A DNA stretch of 64,000 bases from Desulfomicrobium apsheronum (GTDB taxonomy: Bacteria > Desulfobacterota > Desulfovibrionia > Desulfovibrionales > Desulfomicrobiaceae), in NCBI RefSeq assembly GCF_900114115.1, contig NZ_FORX01000003.1, forward strand, positions 124,001-188,000. The letters run 5' to 3'. Below are positions 46,784-54,701 of this stretch, piece by piece. Made by a program: the position numbers and the translations under genes. Within the stretch, counting starts at the first letter, position 1; each line of letters begins with the position of its first letter. The notes beneath the pieces are model-generated. The model saw nothing but the letters and a program-made list of their open reading frames with translations, did no database searches and was not told the origin of the DNA.

Positions 46784-48936
46784 AGACACGCGGACAGCCC
46801 GTCAAAAAACCACTTTTCATCGTGCTGATCAGCATTCACGGCTTGGTGCGCGGACATGACATGGAACTGGGCCGCGACGCGGACACCGGCGGACAGGTCA
46901 AATACGTGGTCGAACTAACCCGCGCCCTTGGCGAACGCCCGGATGTGGAAAAGGCCATCCTGCTGACGCGCAGGGTTGTCGACGACGCTGTCAGCCCCGA
47001 CTACGCGCAGGTGACCGAGCCACTGTCCAACAAGGCCAGCATCGTGCGCATCGAATGCGGGGAGGAAAAATACCTGCGCAAGGAGCTCCTGTGGGACTCG
47101 CTGGACAATTTTTCCGACAACGTCTTCACCTTTCTCAAAAGCCAGGAACGTATCCCCGATCTGCTGCACAGCCATTACGCCGACGCGGGCTATGTCGGAG
47201 CCAGGCTCTCGCACCAGCTTGGCATCCCGCTCGTGCATACCGGGCACTCCCTGGGTCGCAGCAAGCGCCTTAGGCTCCTGGCCAGCGGCATTTCGAGAGG
47301 GCAGATCGAGGACACATACAAGATGTCGCGCCGCATCGAAGCGGAGGAGACCACGCTCGGCGCGGCCGAGCGCATCATCACCAGCACCGGGCAGGAGATC
47401 GAGGAGCAATACGGCCTCTACGATTTCTACCAGCCCGAACGCATGTGCGTGATTCCTCCGGGCACGGACCTCACCCATTTCTACCCGCCCCGCGAAAGCG
47501 AAAAGAGCAGCTCCATCGCACTTGAATTGAAACGATTCCTGCAACGGCCCACCAGACCCATGGTGCTCGCGCTCTCGCGGCCTGATCCGAAGAAGAACAT
47601 CGTGACACTCATTGATGCCTACGCGGAATCCCCTCAGTTGCAGGAAGCCGCCAACCTGATCATCGTTGCCGGCAACCGCGACGATATTCAGGACATGGAT
47701 GAAGGGGCGCGAGGCGTCCTGAATGACATCCTGCTCGCCGTCGACCGCCACGATCTCTACGGCAAGGTTGCCTATCCCAAGCACCACCGACCGGAGGAAG
47801 TGGCCACCCTTTTTCGTCTGGCTGCGGCATCGCACGGAGTTTTCGTCAACCCCGCGCTGACCGAGCCCTTTGGCCTGACCCTGCTTGAAGCCGCTGCCTG
47901 CGGGCTGCCCATCGTGGCCACGGAGGAAGGCGGCCCCATCGACATCATCAAAAACTGCCGCAACGGTCACCTCATCGATCCCCTCGACAAGGTGTCCATG
48001 GCGGAAACGATCCTGCGCACCCTGATCGATAAAAAAGAGTGGCGCACCTTCGCCAAGAATGGCCTGTCCGGCGTGCGCCGTCACTATTCATGGCAGGCGC
48101 ACGTGGAAAAATATCTGGATGTTGTCCGTCCGCTGGTGGAAAAAACCGCACCACTGATCCGCATGGCTCCGATCCGACGCAGGGGCATCTCCCGCAAGCA
48201 GGCGCTCTTCGCGGAACTGGATCTTAGCCTCATCGGCGAAAACTACTCGCTCACGGCGCTCTTGCAGACCCTGCACGCCCACCGCAAGACCGTCCTCTTC
48301 GGCATCGTCACCGGACGCCGCCTGGACAACGCCCTGGCCACCTTGCGCAAGCACAGGATCCCCCAGCCCGATGTGCTTATCTCCGGCCAGGGGACGGAAA
48401 TCCATTACGCACCGAACCTCACCCAGGACACAATCTGGGAACAACACATCAACCACCTCTGGGATCCTCGGGCAGTGCGCAAGACGCTACGCGACATTCC
48501 GGGTCTGTCCCTGCAACCCAAGAAGCACCAGAGCGCGTTCAAGATCAGCTACTACATCGATACCTCCGTGATCAGTGGACAGCAGGTTCGCCAGCTGCTC
48601 CAGCACAACGAGCAGGCCGTGAACGTGCTCGTCTCCTTCGGCCAATACCTGGACGTGCTGCCGCTTCGGGCCTCCAAGGGCCTGGCGCTGCGCTGGTGCT
48701 CCGAGCAGCTCGACTTTCCGCTGGAGAGCACCCTGGTGGCCGGAGTCACCGGGGCCGACGCCGACATGCTGCGCGGCAACACCCTGGGCACCGTGGTGGA
48801 CAACCGGCATATCACTGAACTGTCCGATCTTGCGAACATCGAGGGCATCCACTTCTCGGAGGCCTCCTTTGCGGCAGGGATTCTCGACGCCATGGCCCAT
48901 TACCAATTTCCCGCCCAAGAGGAAGGCGCGTCATGA
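46780..48936 (+). CDS. sucrose-phosphate synthase with degenerate C-terminal phosphatase-like domain
   Basis: A 718-residue GT4 enzyme joining UDP- or ADP-glucose and fructose-6-phosphate to sucrose-6-phosphate. The N-terminal part has HGLVRGHDMELGRDADTGGQ and GHSLGRSKRLRLL. The donor site has the E-x7-E motif PALTEPFGLTLLEAA. From about residue 465 there is an HAD/SPP-like domain whose first motif reads AELDLS rather than TDLDRT, so the nucleophilic Asp is Glu and it should be inactive. GTG 46780 is chosen for the well-spaced AAGGAG. Confidence 0.88.
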   Translation: MKTRGQPVKKPLFIVLISIHGLVRGHDMELGRDADTGGQVKYVVELTRALGERPDVEKAILLTRRVVDDAVSPDYAQVTEPLSNKASIVRIECGEEKYLRKELLWDSLDNFSDNVFTFLKSQERIPDLLHSHYADAGYVGARLSHQLGIPLVHTGHSLGRSKRLRLLASGISRGQIEDTYKMSRRIEAEETTLGAAERIITSTGQEIEEQYGLYDFYQPERMCVIPPGTDLTHFYPPRESEKSSSIALELKRFLQRPTRPMVLALSRPDPKKNIVTLIDAYAESPQLQEAANLIIVAGNRDDIQDMDEGARGVLNDILLAVDRHDLYGKVAYPKHHRPEEVATLFRLAAASHGVFVNPALTEPFGLTLLEAAACGLPIVATEEGGPIDIIKNCRNGHLIDPLDKVSMAETILRTLIDKKEWRTFAKNGLSGVRRHYSWQAHVEKYLDVVRPLVEKTAPLIRMAPIRRRGISRKQALFAELDLSLIGENYSLTALLQTLHAHRKTVLFGIVTGRRLDNALATLRKHRIPQPDVLISGQGTEIHYAPNLTQDTIWEQHINHLWDPRAVRKTLRDIPGLSLQPKKHQSAFKISYYIDTSVISGQQVRQLLQHNEQAVNVLVSFGQYLDVLPLRASKGLALRWCSEQLDFPLESTLVAGVTGADADMLRGNTLGTVVDNRHITELSDLANIEGIHFSEASFAAGILDAMAHYQFPAQEEGAS

Positions 48937-49766
48937 AACGGTTTCTGCTCTGCACCGACCTGGACCGGACCCTGATCCCCAACGGCCCAAATCCCCCGTG
49001 GCCGTCGGCCAAGGCATTGTTTCGGAAACTGGCGGCACGCGAGGAAATTTGTCTGGCCTACGTGACCGGACGCCACCGCGCCCTGATCGAAGACGCCATC
49101 GCGGAATTCGACCTGCCGTGTCCCGACTTCGCCATCGCCGACGTCGGCGCGAGCATCTATCAGATCAGAGCGGACGAATGGCGACTATGGAACAAATGGG
49201 AAGGGCACATCGCGCCGGATTGGGGCGGCATGCACTCCGACGGTCTTGCGAGCCTCTTGCGCGGCTTCCCCGAACTGCACATGCAGGAGCGGGAAAAGCA
49301 GGCCCCCTTCAAGCTCAGCTATTATGTTCATCTGGATGTGGACTCCAGTGCGCTGACGGCCCGGATGCACGAACGCTTGCAACGCGAGGGCATCCGCGCC
49401 AACCTGATCTGGAGCATCGACGAACTGGCGCATATCGGCCTGCTCGATGTCCTGCCGCAAAGCGCCGGAAAGCTGCACGCCATCCGCTTCATGATGGAGC
49501 GGCAACACTTTTCCCTGCACGACACCCTCTTCGCCGGCGACAGCGGCAACGACCTGGATGTGCTCCTGAGCGACATTCCGGCGGTGCTGGTGGCCAATGC
49601 CGACCCCGAAATCAAATCGCGGGTAGCGACAACAGGACGCAAAGCGCTGTACATCGCCACGGGCGAATATCTTGGCATGAACGGGAACTACAGCGCAGGA
49701 ATTTTGGAAGGAGTGGCGCATTTCTGGCCCGAGGCCGCTGCGTGGCTGCAAGAATCTGAATCATAA
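48933..49766 (+). CDS. sucrose-6-phosphate phosphatase (HAD-IIB)
   Basis: A 277-residue HAD hydrolase removing phosphate from sucrose-6-phosphate, making sucrose formation irreversible. The intact first motif CTDLDRTLIP has both catalytic Asp residues, motif II is in YVTGRH, and motif IV is AGDSGNDLDVL. The catalytic domain matches the inactive one at the end of the preceding synthase. ATGA overlap with the synthase gene couples their translation. Weak AGGAAG just before the start. Confidence 0.88.
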   Translation: MKRFLLCTDLDRTLIPNGPNPPWPSAKALFRKLAAREEICLAYVTGRHRALIEDAIAEFDLPCPDFAIADVGASIYQIRADEWRLWNKWEGHIAPDWGGMHSDGLASLLRGFPELHMQEREKQAPFKLSYYVHLDVDSSALTARMHERLQREGIRANLIWSIDELAHIGLLDVLPQSAGKLHAIRFMMERQHFSLHDTLFAGDSGNDLDVLLSDIPAVLVANADPEIKSRVATTGRKALYIATGEYLGMNGNYSAGILEGVAHFWPEAAAWLQESES

Positions 49767-49777
49767 AGGATGAATAC

Positions 49778-51730
49778 ATGTACGAACAAGCTTCCCATGC
49801 CCTGCTGAACGAAATCCTGGCCGGACTCAGGCCCGAAATCGGCAAATTCCGGCTGCGCCATTTCTATACCCGGCTGGGCGCAAATTTTTACGCCATATAT
49901 TCCCTCTTCAAGCTGCTCTACGGAGACCGTCCCGACTTCAAACAACAGATGGTTCGTCTGGTCGAGACCCTCGCCTTGCGCTACATGGAGCGCCCCCCCG
50001 CCCTGCGTAAATCCGACCTGGCGCGTGAAGTGCACTACAACTGGTTCCTGAACCAGAAGTGGGTGGCCATGGCCCTGTACTGCGACCGGTTCGCGGACAA
50101 CTTGCAAGGGCTGCGCGAAAAACTCCCCTATTTTCAGGAACTGGGCGTGAACATGCTGCACGTCATGCCCATCCTCGACTGCCCACCGGAAAACAATGAC
50201 GGCGGCTATGCGGTGCGGGACTTCCGCAAGATCGACGCCCGCTACGGCACCCTGCGGGATGTCGAGGAACTGGCGGCCACGCTCAAGAACCGCGAAATCC
50301 TCCTGGTCCTCGACGTCGTGGTCAACCACACCTCCGACGAACACGAATGGGCGACGCGGGCGCGCCAGGGTGAAAAGAAATATCAGGACTACTACTACGT
50401 CTTCGACAACCGCGAAACCCCCGACGCCTTCGAAGAAGGCATGCCCGAAATATTTCCGGTCACCGCGCCCGGAAACTTCACCTGGGACGAGACCATGGGC
50501 AAGTGGGTCATGACGGTTTTCAACAATTACCAATGGGATCTGAACTACCGCAATCCGGCGGTGCTCATTGAAATGCTCGACATCATCCTCTTCTGGGCCA
50601 ACAAGGGAGCGGACATCCTGCGTCTCGACGCCGTGGCCTTCCTGTGGAAGAAGATCGGCAGCACCTGCCAGAACGAGCGCGAAGCCCATCTGCTGCTGCG
50701 GCTCATGAAAGACTGCTGCCAGGTGACGGCTCCCGGCGTGCTGTTCATCGCCGAGGCCATCGTCGCGCCGGGTGAAATCGCCAAATATTTCGGCGAGGAC
50801 GCGATCTATTCCAAGGAATGCGAGATCGCCTACAACGCCTCTCTCATGGCCCTGCTCTGGGACGCCGTGGCCACCAAGAACGCCACCCTGCTCAATCTGG
50901 GGGTCAAGAATCTGCCGAACAAGCTGGAACGGGCGACCTGGCTCAACTACGTGCGCTGCCATGACGACATCGGGCTTGGCTTCGACGACAGCGACGTGGC
51001 CCAGGCAGGATACGATCCGACCCTGCACCGGGCCTTTCTGGTCGACTATTTCACGGGCAGATTTCCGGAATCACCGGCCAGGGGCATGCCATTCGGCACG
51101 AATCTGAAAACCGGTGACGCCCGCATCTCCGGTTCGCTGGCTTCCCTGGTCGGGCTGGAATCGGCGCTGGAGTCCGAGGACGAGGACGCCATAACCGCCG
51201 CGATCAAGACCATCACGCTGCTGCACAGCGTAATTCTCTCTTTTGGCGGTCTGCCACTCATGTATTACGGCGACGCCATTGGCACGCTGAACAATCTTGA
51301 ATTCCTGTCCGATCCGGCCATCCAGCACGACTCGCGCTGGGTGCATCGTTCCCATTTCGACTGGGACAAGGCCGAAAAGCGACATCAAAGCGGCACGGTC
51401 GAACAGCGGATCTTCTCTTCGCTCAAAAAGATGATCGCCATGCGCAAGGAAATCCCGGCCTTCGCGGATTTCGACAATCGCCACCTGCTACTCATCGAGA
51501 ACCCGAACCTGCTGGTCTTCTACCGCACGGACCCGGAAAACTGTCGCAGTCGGGTGCTCGTCATCAACAATTTCAATGTGGAAGCACAGCCGCTTCCCGT
51601 TGACGCGCTGACGCCGCACGGCTTCTTCACAAACGAAAGCATGACGGACCTGTGCACCGGCGAGCGCGTGCCCGTGGAGGATGGGCAACTCCTGATCCCG
51701 GCCCTCTCTTTTTATTGGCTCAAAGATTGA
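49778..51730 (+). CDS. amylosucrase (GH13)
   Basis: A 650-residue GH13 enzyme that transfers glucose from sucrose to a growing alpha-glucan and releases fructose. The catalytic residues are all present: nucleophile in ADILRLDAVAFLWK, acid/base Glu in LFIAEAIVAPGE, and transition-state Asp in NYVRCHDDIGL. The N-terminal helical domain and length match amylosucrase; a sucrose hydrolase cannot be fully excluded. With the kinase, synthase and phosphatase it forms a synthesis-and-recycling operon. It starts 11 bases after the phosphatase gene. Confidence 0.9.
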   Translation: MYEQASHALLNEILAGLRPEIGKFRLRHFYTRLGANFYAIYSLFKLLYGDRPDFKQQMVRLVETLALRYMERPPALRKSDLAREVHYNWFLNQKWVAMALYCDRFADNLQGLREKLPYFQELGVNMLHVMPILDCPPENNDGGYAVRDFRKIDARYGTLRDVEELAATLKNREILLVLDVVVNHTSDEHEWATRARQGEKKYQDYYYVFDNRETPDAFEEGMPEIFPVTAPGNFTWDETMGKWVMTVFNNYQWDLNYRNPAVLIEMLDIILFWANKGADILRLDAVAFLWKKIGSTCQNEREAHLLLRLMKDCCQVTAPGVLFIAEAIVAPGEIAKYFGEDAIYSKECEIAYNASLMALLWDAVATKNATLLNLGVKNLPNKLERATWLNYVRCHDDIGLGFDDSDVAQAGYDPTLHRAFLVDYFTGRFPESPARGMPFGTNLKTGDARISGSLASLVGLESALESEDEDAITAAIKTITLLHSVILSFGGLPLMYYGDAIGTLNNLEFLSDPAIQHDSRWVHRSHFDWDKAEKRHQSGTVEQRIFSSLKKMIAMRKEIPAFADFDNRHLLLIENPNLLVFYRTDPENCRSRVLVINNFNVEAQPLPVDALTPHGFFTNESMTDLCTGERVPVEDGQLLIPALSFYWLKD

Positions 51731-51848
51731 CGCCCGAAAAACCCTCCGGACCTGCCCCTGAAGCGGGGGGCCGGAAGATGCACATCTGCGACGGCGGGCG
51801 TGGCGTGGTCCGGGAGAACGTCCTCGGTGTCGGGGCGTCCGGACACGG

Positions 51849-52268
51849 TCACGCACCGCTCCCCGGCAGGCATTCCAGCGCCCGCGCCTTCACGCGCCGA
51901 ACCTCACCGTCTTCGTAGACACACCCCGGCACAACCCTGCCCCAGACGACGCCCGGCCAGTACGGGTCGGTCCGCCATCTCCCGATGACGTGGAAATGGA
52001 ACTGCGGAACGAGGTTGCCGATGGCGGCGACATTGACCTTGTCGCAGGCGAAGTCCGACCTGAGCATGGCCGACAAGGCGGACGAGGCCGCGACCAGCCG
52101 GTCCCGGAGGCCGCCGGGCAGCTCGTGCCAGTCCCCGGCCGAGGTTTCGGGCACCAGAATGAGCCAGCGCACCTGGGCGTCCCGGTGCAGCAGAAGGCGG
52201 ATGTCCCGCCAGCTGCCGAGAACATGGCAATCCGTGGCCAGAGTGGGGTGAAGCGTGAATTCAATCAT
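51849..52268 (-). CDS. HIT-family nucleotide hydrolase
   Basis: A 139-residue HIT protein. The active-site strand is VPQFHFHVIGRWR, in which the first His of the HxHxH triad is Gln, as is usual for this subgroup (PQxHxHxxxR). The WILVPE-like stretch LILVPETSAGDWHEL lies in the N-terminal half, and the C-terminus has DPYWPGVVWG. The substrate is probably a dinucleoside polyphosphate or AMP conjugate. ATG 52268 is used; a GTG six bases earlier is also in frame. It stands alone, facing the sucrose operon. Confidence 0.83.
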   Translation of the reverse strand: MIEFTLHPTLATDCHVLGSWRDIRLLLHRDAQVRWLILVPETSAGDWHELPGGLRDRLVAASSALSAMLRSDFACDKVNVAAIGNLVPQFHFHVIGRWRTDPYWPGVVWGRVVPGCVYEDGEVRRVKARALECLPGSGA

Positions 52269-52484
52269 GGACACACGCTACGGCAGGCGGGTCCGGGCGG
52301 CAAGACGCTCCTTTGGCATACCGAAACATACGCCATCTGTTCGGCAGAAATGTACTAATCTGTCTGCACACAACAATTCCCAACAGGCATAAAAAGACGA
52401 ACACCTTACAGGCAACGTAATCCGGTGCTAGTCGCAGTCCATGGCGTCACATTTTCTGCAAAACACGTACGGAGGTATCTGAGC

Positions 52485-52655
52485 GTGCGCATCTGGACAC
52501 CTTGCCTCGTTCTGCCGATCGGAGTCATGGCCCCCATGGCCTTCGCCGCAGCCACCCCTCTGTCGTTGTGCAGGCAAGGGAGATGCACCGAAATTCCCCC
52601 CTTGCCTTTCCTCTCTTCGCTCGTTATTTTACGTTTATCTATTAACGTAAAATAA
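52485..52655 (+). other. possible 56-residue exported peptide or truncated gene start
   Basis: A GTG with ACGGAGG eight bases upstream opens a frame whose start reads as a signal peptide (MRIWTPCLVLPIGVMAPMAF, then AAATP). After the presumed cleavage site there are only about 35 residues, and the frame ends inside the palindrome before fic. This may be the 5' end of a lost exported protein, a real micropeptide or chance. The rest of the gap from 52269 to 52685 shows nothing else coding. Confidence 0.25.
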
Positions 52656-52659
52656 CGAG
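52620..52659. promoter_or_regulatory. perfect 16-bp inverted repeat upstream of fic
   Basis: Arms CTCGTTATTTTACGTT (52620-52635) and AACGTAAAATAACGAG (52644-52659) around an eight-base centre. It is strikingly AT-rich against its surroundings and ends 26 bases before the fic ATG, where a promoter or operator would be. There is no T tract beyond the arms, so it is not a usual terminator. An operator for autoregulation by the Fic C-terminal winged helix is the simplest idea. Confidence 0.65.
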
Positions 52660-52685
52660 CATTCTTATTTGAGGATAGCAACCGG

Positions 52686-53855
52686 ATGAAACGCTCCCTT
52701 CAGGGCAGATACGTGACCACGACCACGGTCGGCGAAAAGGTCAGGGCCTTTGTCCCCGCGCCGCTCCCGCCACGGCCACCCATCGACTGGACGCCGGAGC
52801 TGCGCGGCAGGTTCGACGAAGCGCTGCTGGCGCTGGGCCGCCTGGACAGCGTCTCGGAACTGCTGCCGGACACGGCGCTGTTCCTGTACATGTACGTGCG
52901 CAAGGAGGCGGTGCTGTCCTCGATGATCGAAGGCACCCAGTCGTCGCTGGCGGACCTGCTGCTGTTCGAACTGGAGCAGGAGCCGGGCGTGCCCCTGGAT
53001 GACGTGCAGGAGGTCAGCAACTATGCCGCCGCCCTGGCCCACGGCCTGATACTGCTGGCGGAAGGGCTCCCGCTTTCGCTACGGCTGTTGCGGGAAATTC
53101 ACGGCGTACTGCTGAGCAAAGGGCGGGGCAACCATCAGGCGCCCGGGGAGTTCAGGCGCAGCCAGAACTGGATCGGCGGCACCAGGCCTGGCAACGCGGC
53201 CTTCGTACCCCCGCCGCCCGAAAAAATCCTGGACTGCATGGGCAGCCTGGAGCTTTTTCTGCATGACCGCCCGGAGCCGACGCCGCCCCTCGTCAAGGCC
53301 GCCCTGGCCCACGTGCAGTTCGAAACGATCCACCCGTTTCTCGACGGCAACGGGCGTCTGGGCCGCCTGCTCATCACCCTGCTGCTGTGCGACGGGAAAG
53401 TCCTGCGGGAGCCTTTGCTCTATCTCAGCCTCTTCTTCAAGGCCCACCGCAGCCGCTACTACGAACTGCTCAACGCCGTCCGCCTGACGGGCGACTGGGA
53501 AGCCTGGCTCGACTTCTTCGCTGAAGCCGTCATCGTCACTGCGGGGCAGGCCGTGGAAACGGCCCGCCAGCTCCACAGCGTCGCCGCCGCCGACCGCGAC
53601 GCCATCGGCAGCCTCGGCCGCGCCGCCGCGTCCACCTTGCAAGTACACCGGGCGATGATGGAACACCCCATCGCCACCTCGAACTGGCTGACGAAAAAAA
53701 CAGGCCTCACGGCCGCCACCGTCAACAAGGCCCTTGGGCATCTGGAACGACTCGGCATCGTCAGGGAACTCACGGCCCGGAAACGCAACCGACTGTTCAG
53801 CTACGCGGAGTATATCAAAATCATGAATCGGGGCACGGAGTTGCCCGAGCGCTAA
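52686..53855 (+). CDS. Fic-family protein (AMP-transferase type) with C-terminal winged helix
   Basis: A 389-residue class II Fic protein. The inhibitory helix motif S-x3-E-G is at residues 78-83 (SSMIEG). The catalytic HPFLDGNGRLGR is at 216-227 with every key residue intact. A C-terminal winged helix-turn-helix (about 320-375, with SNWLTKKTGLTAATVNKALG) suggests DNA binding. Such proteins AMPylate targets when the inhibitory Glu is displaced. GAGGA precedes the ATG. No antitoxin gene neighbours it, as expected when inhibition is internal. Confidence 0.9.
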   Translation: MKRSLQGRYVTTTTVGEKVRAFVPAPLPPRPPIDWTPELRGRFDEALLALGRLDSVSELLPDTALFLYMYVRKEAVLSSMIEGTQSSLADLLLFELEQEPGVPLDDVQEVSNYAAALAHGLILLAEGLPLSLRLLREIHGVLLSKGRGNHQAPGEFRRSQNWIGGTRPGNAAFVPPPPEKILDCMGSLELFLHDRPEPTPPLVKAALAHVQFETIHPFLDGNGRLGRLLITLLLCDGKVLREPLLYLSLFFKAHRSRYYELLNAVRLTGDWEAWLDFFAEAVIVTAGQAVETARQLHSVAAADRDAIGSLGRAAASTLQVHRAMMEHPIATSNWLTKKTGLTAATVNKALGHLERLGIVRELTARKRNRLFSYAEYIKIMNRGTELPER

Positions 53856-53885
53856 CCGGCGCAGCCTGATCCTGCCCTGTCCCCC

Positions 53886-54701
53886 TCAACTTTTCGGCAT
53901 CCCGCCCGTAATCGCCGACTCCGAAAGACCGAAGGGCAGATGCCCCGCCGCCATCCTGTCCTTGAGTCCCACCCCGCTCAATCCGAGCCGGAAAGCCTCC
54001 TCCACCAGATACCCGAGCTTGCGCACGCCCTCCACCAGGCTCAAACCGCCATCGCGCACGTTGGAGATGCAGTTGCGGGCCTCGTCCGTGGTGCCCGTGC
54101 GGGGGCTCATGGTCAGGTAGACGCCCATGGAGTTGGGCGAAGACAGACCCGGGCGTTCGCCAATGAGAATGACGGACAGCCGGGCCCGCAGGATTTCTCC
54201 GATCTCGTCGGCCACGGCCACGCGTGCGTTTTCCACCAGACAGACCGGGGCCACGCTGAAGCCGGCCTGCACGAACATGCGTACGCAGGCCGACACGAAA
54301 TCCGGGGCGTTCTCGTGGATAGCCCGGGCCGAGAGGCCGTCGCCCACCGCCAGACAGATGTCGAAGCCCTTGTCCAGCCCCTGCAGAACCGCAACCGACT
54401 TCTCGCTCAAACGCCGGCCCTTGTCGGGCCGGGTCAGGTATTCTTCCCGTCCGCCCACTCCCGACTCAAGTTCGACGCAGGCGATGCCCGCCCCGCGCAG
54501 GCTCTCAGCCAGCTCCGCCCGTCGGAACGGGGTGTGCACGGCGTCGCGGGCCCGGGCGTGATCGAGCCTGAAGGCCAGGCTCTCGGCCAGGGGCAGGCTC
54601 GACCCGCTCCGCCCGACGGCGATGCGGGCCGCTGTAAAACGTTTGAGTTCCGCCCAGGGGTCTGCGCAAACCGTAACGGGCGCCGTGGTCCGATCGCTCA
54701 T
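53886..54701 (-). CDS. eutC: ethanolamine ammonia-lyase small subunit
   Basis: A 271-residue light chain of the adenosylcobalamin-dependent enzyme splitting ethanolamine to acetaldehyde and ammonia. It shows RIAVGRSGSSLP, ARDAVHTPF, the SPNSMGVYLTMSPRTGTTDE block and RNCISNVRDGG, which help bind B12. It follows eutB with ATGA overlap. It converges on fic with only 30 bases between. Confidence 0.95.
   Translation of the reverse strand: MSDRTTAPVTVCADPWAELKRFTAARIAVGRSGSSLPLAESLAFRLDHARARDAVHTPFRRAELAESLRGAGIACVELESGVGGREEYLTRPDKGRRLSEKSVAVLQGLDKGFDICLAVGDGLSARAIHENAPDFVSACVRMFVQAGFSVAPVCLVENARVAVADEIGEILRARLSVILIGERPGLSSPNSMGVYLTMSPRTGTTDEARNCISNVRDGGLSLVEGVRKLGYLVEEAFRLGLSGVGLKDRMAAGHLPFGLSESAITGGMPKS

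Noticed and set aside
52686-53855. Fic as a toxin with a missing antitoxin
   Set aside because: The inhibitory S-x3-E-G motif is inside the protein itself (residues 78-83), the class II arrangement, so no separate antitoxin is expected.
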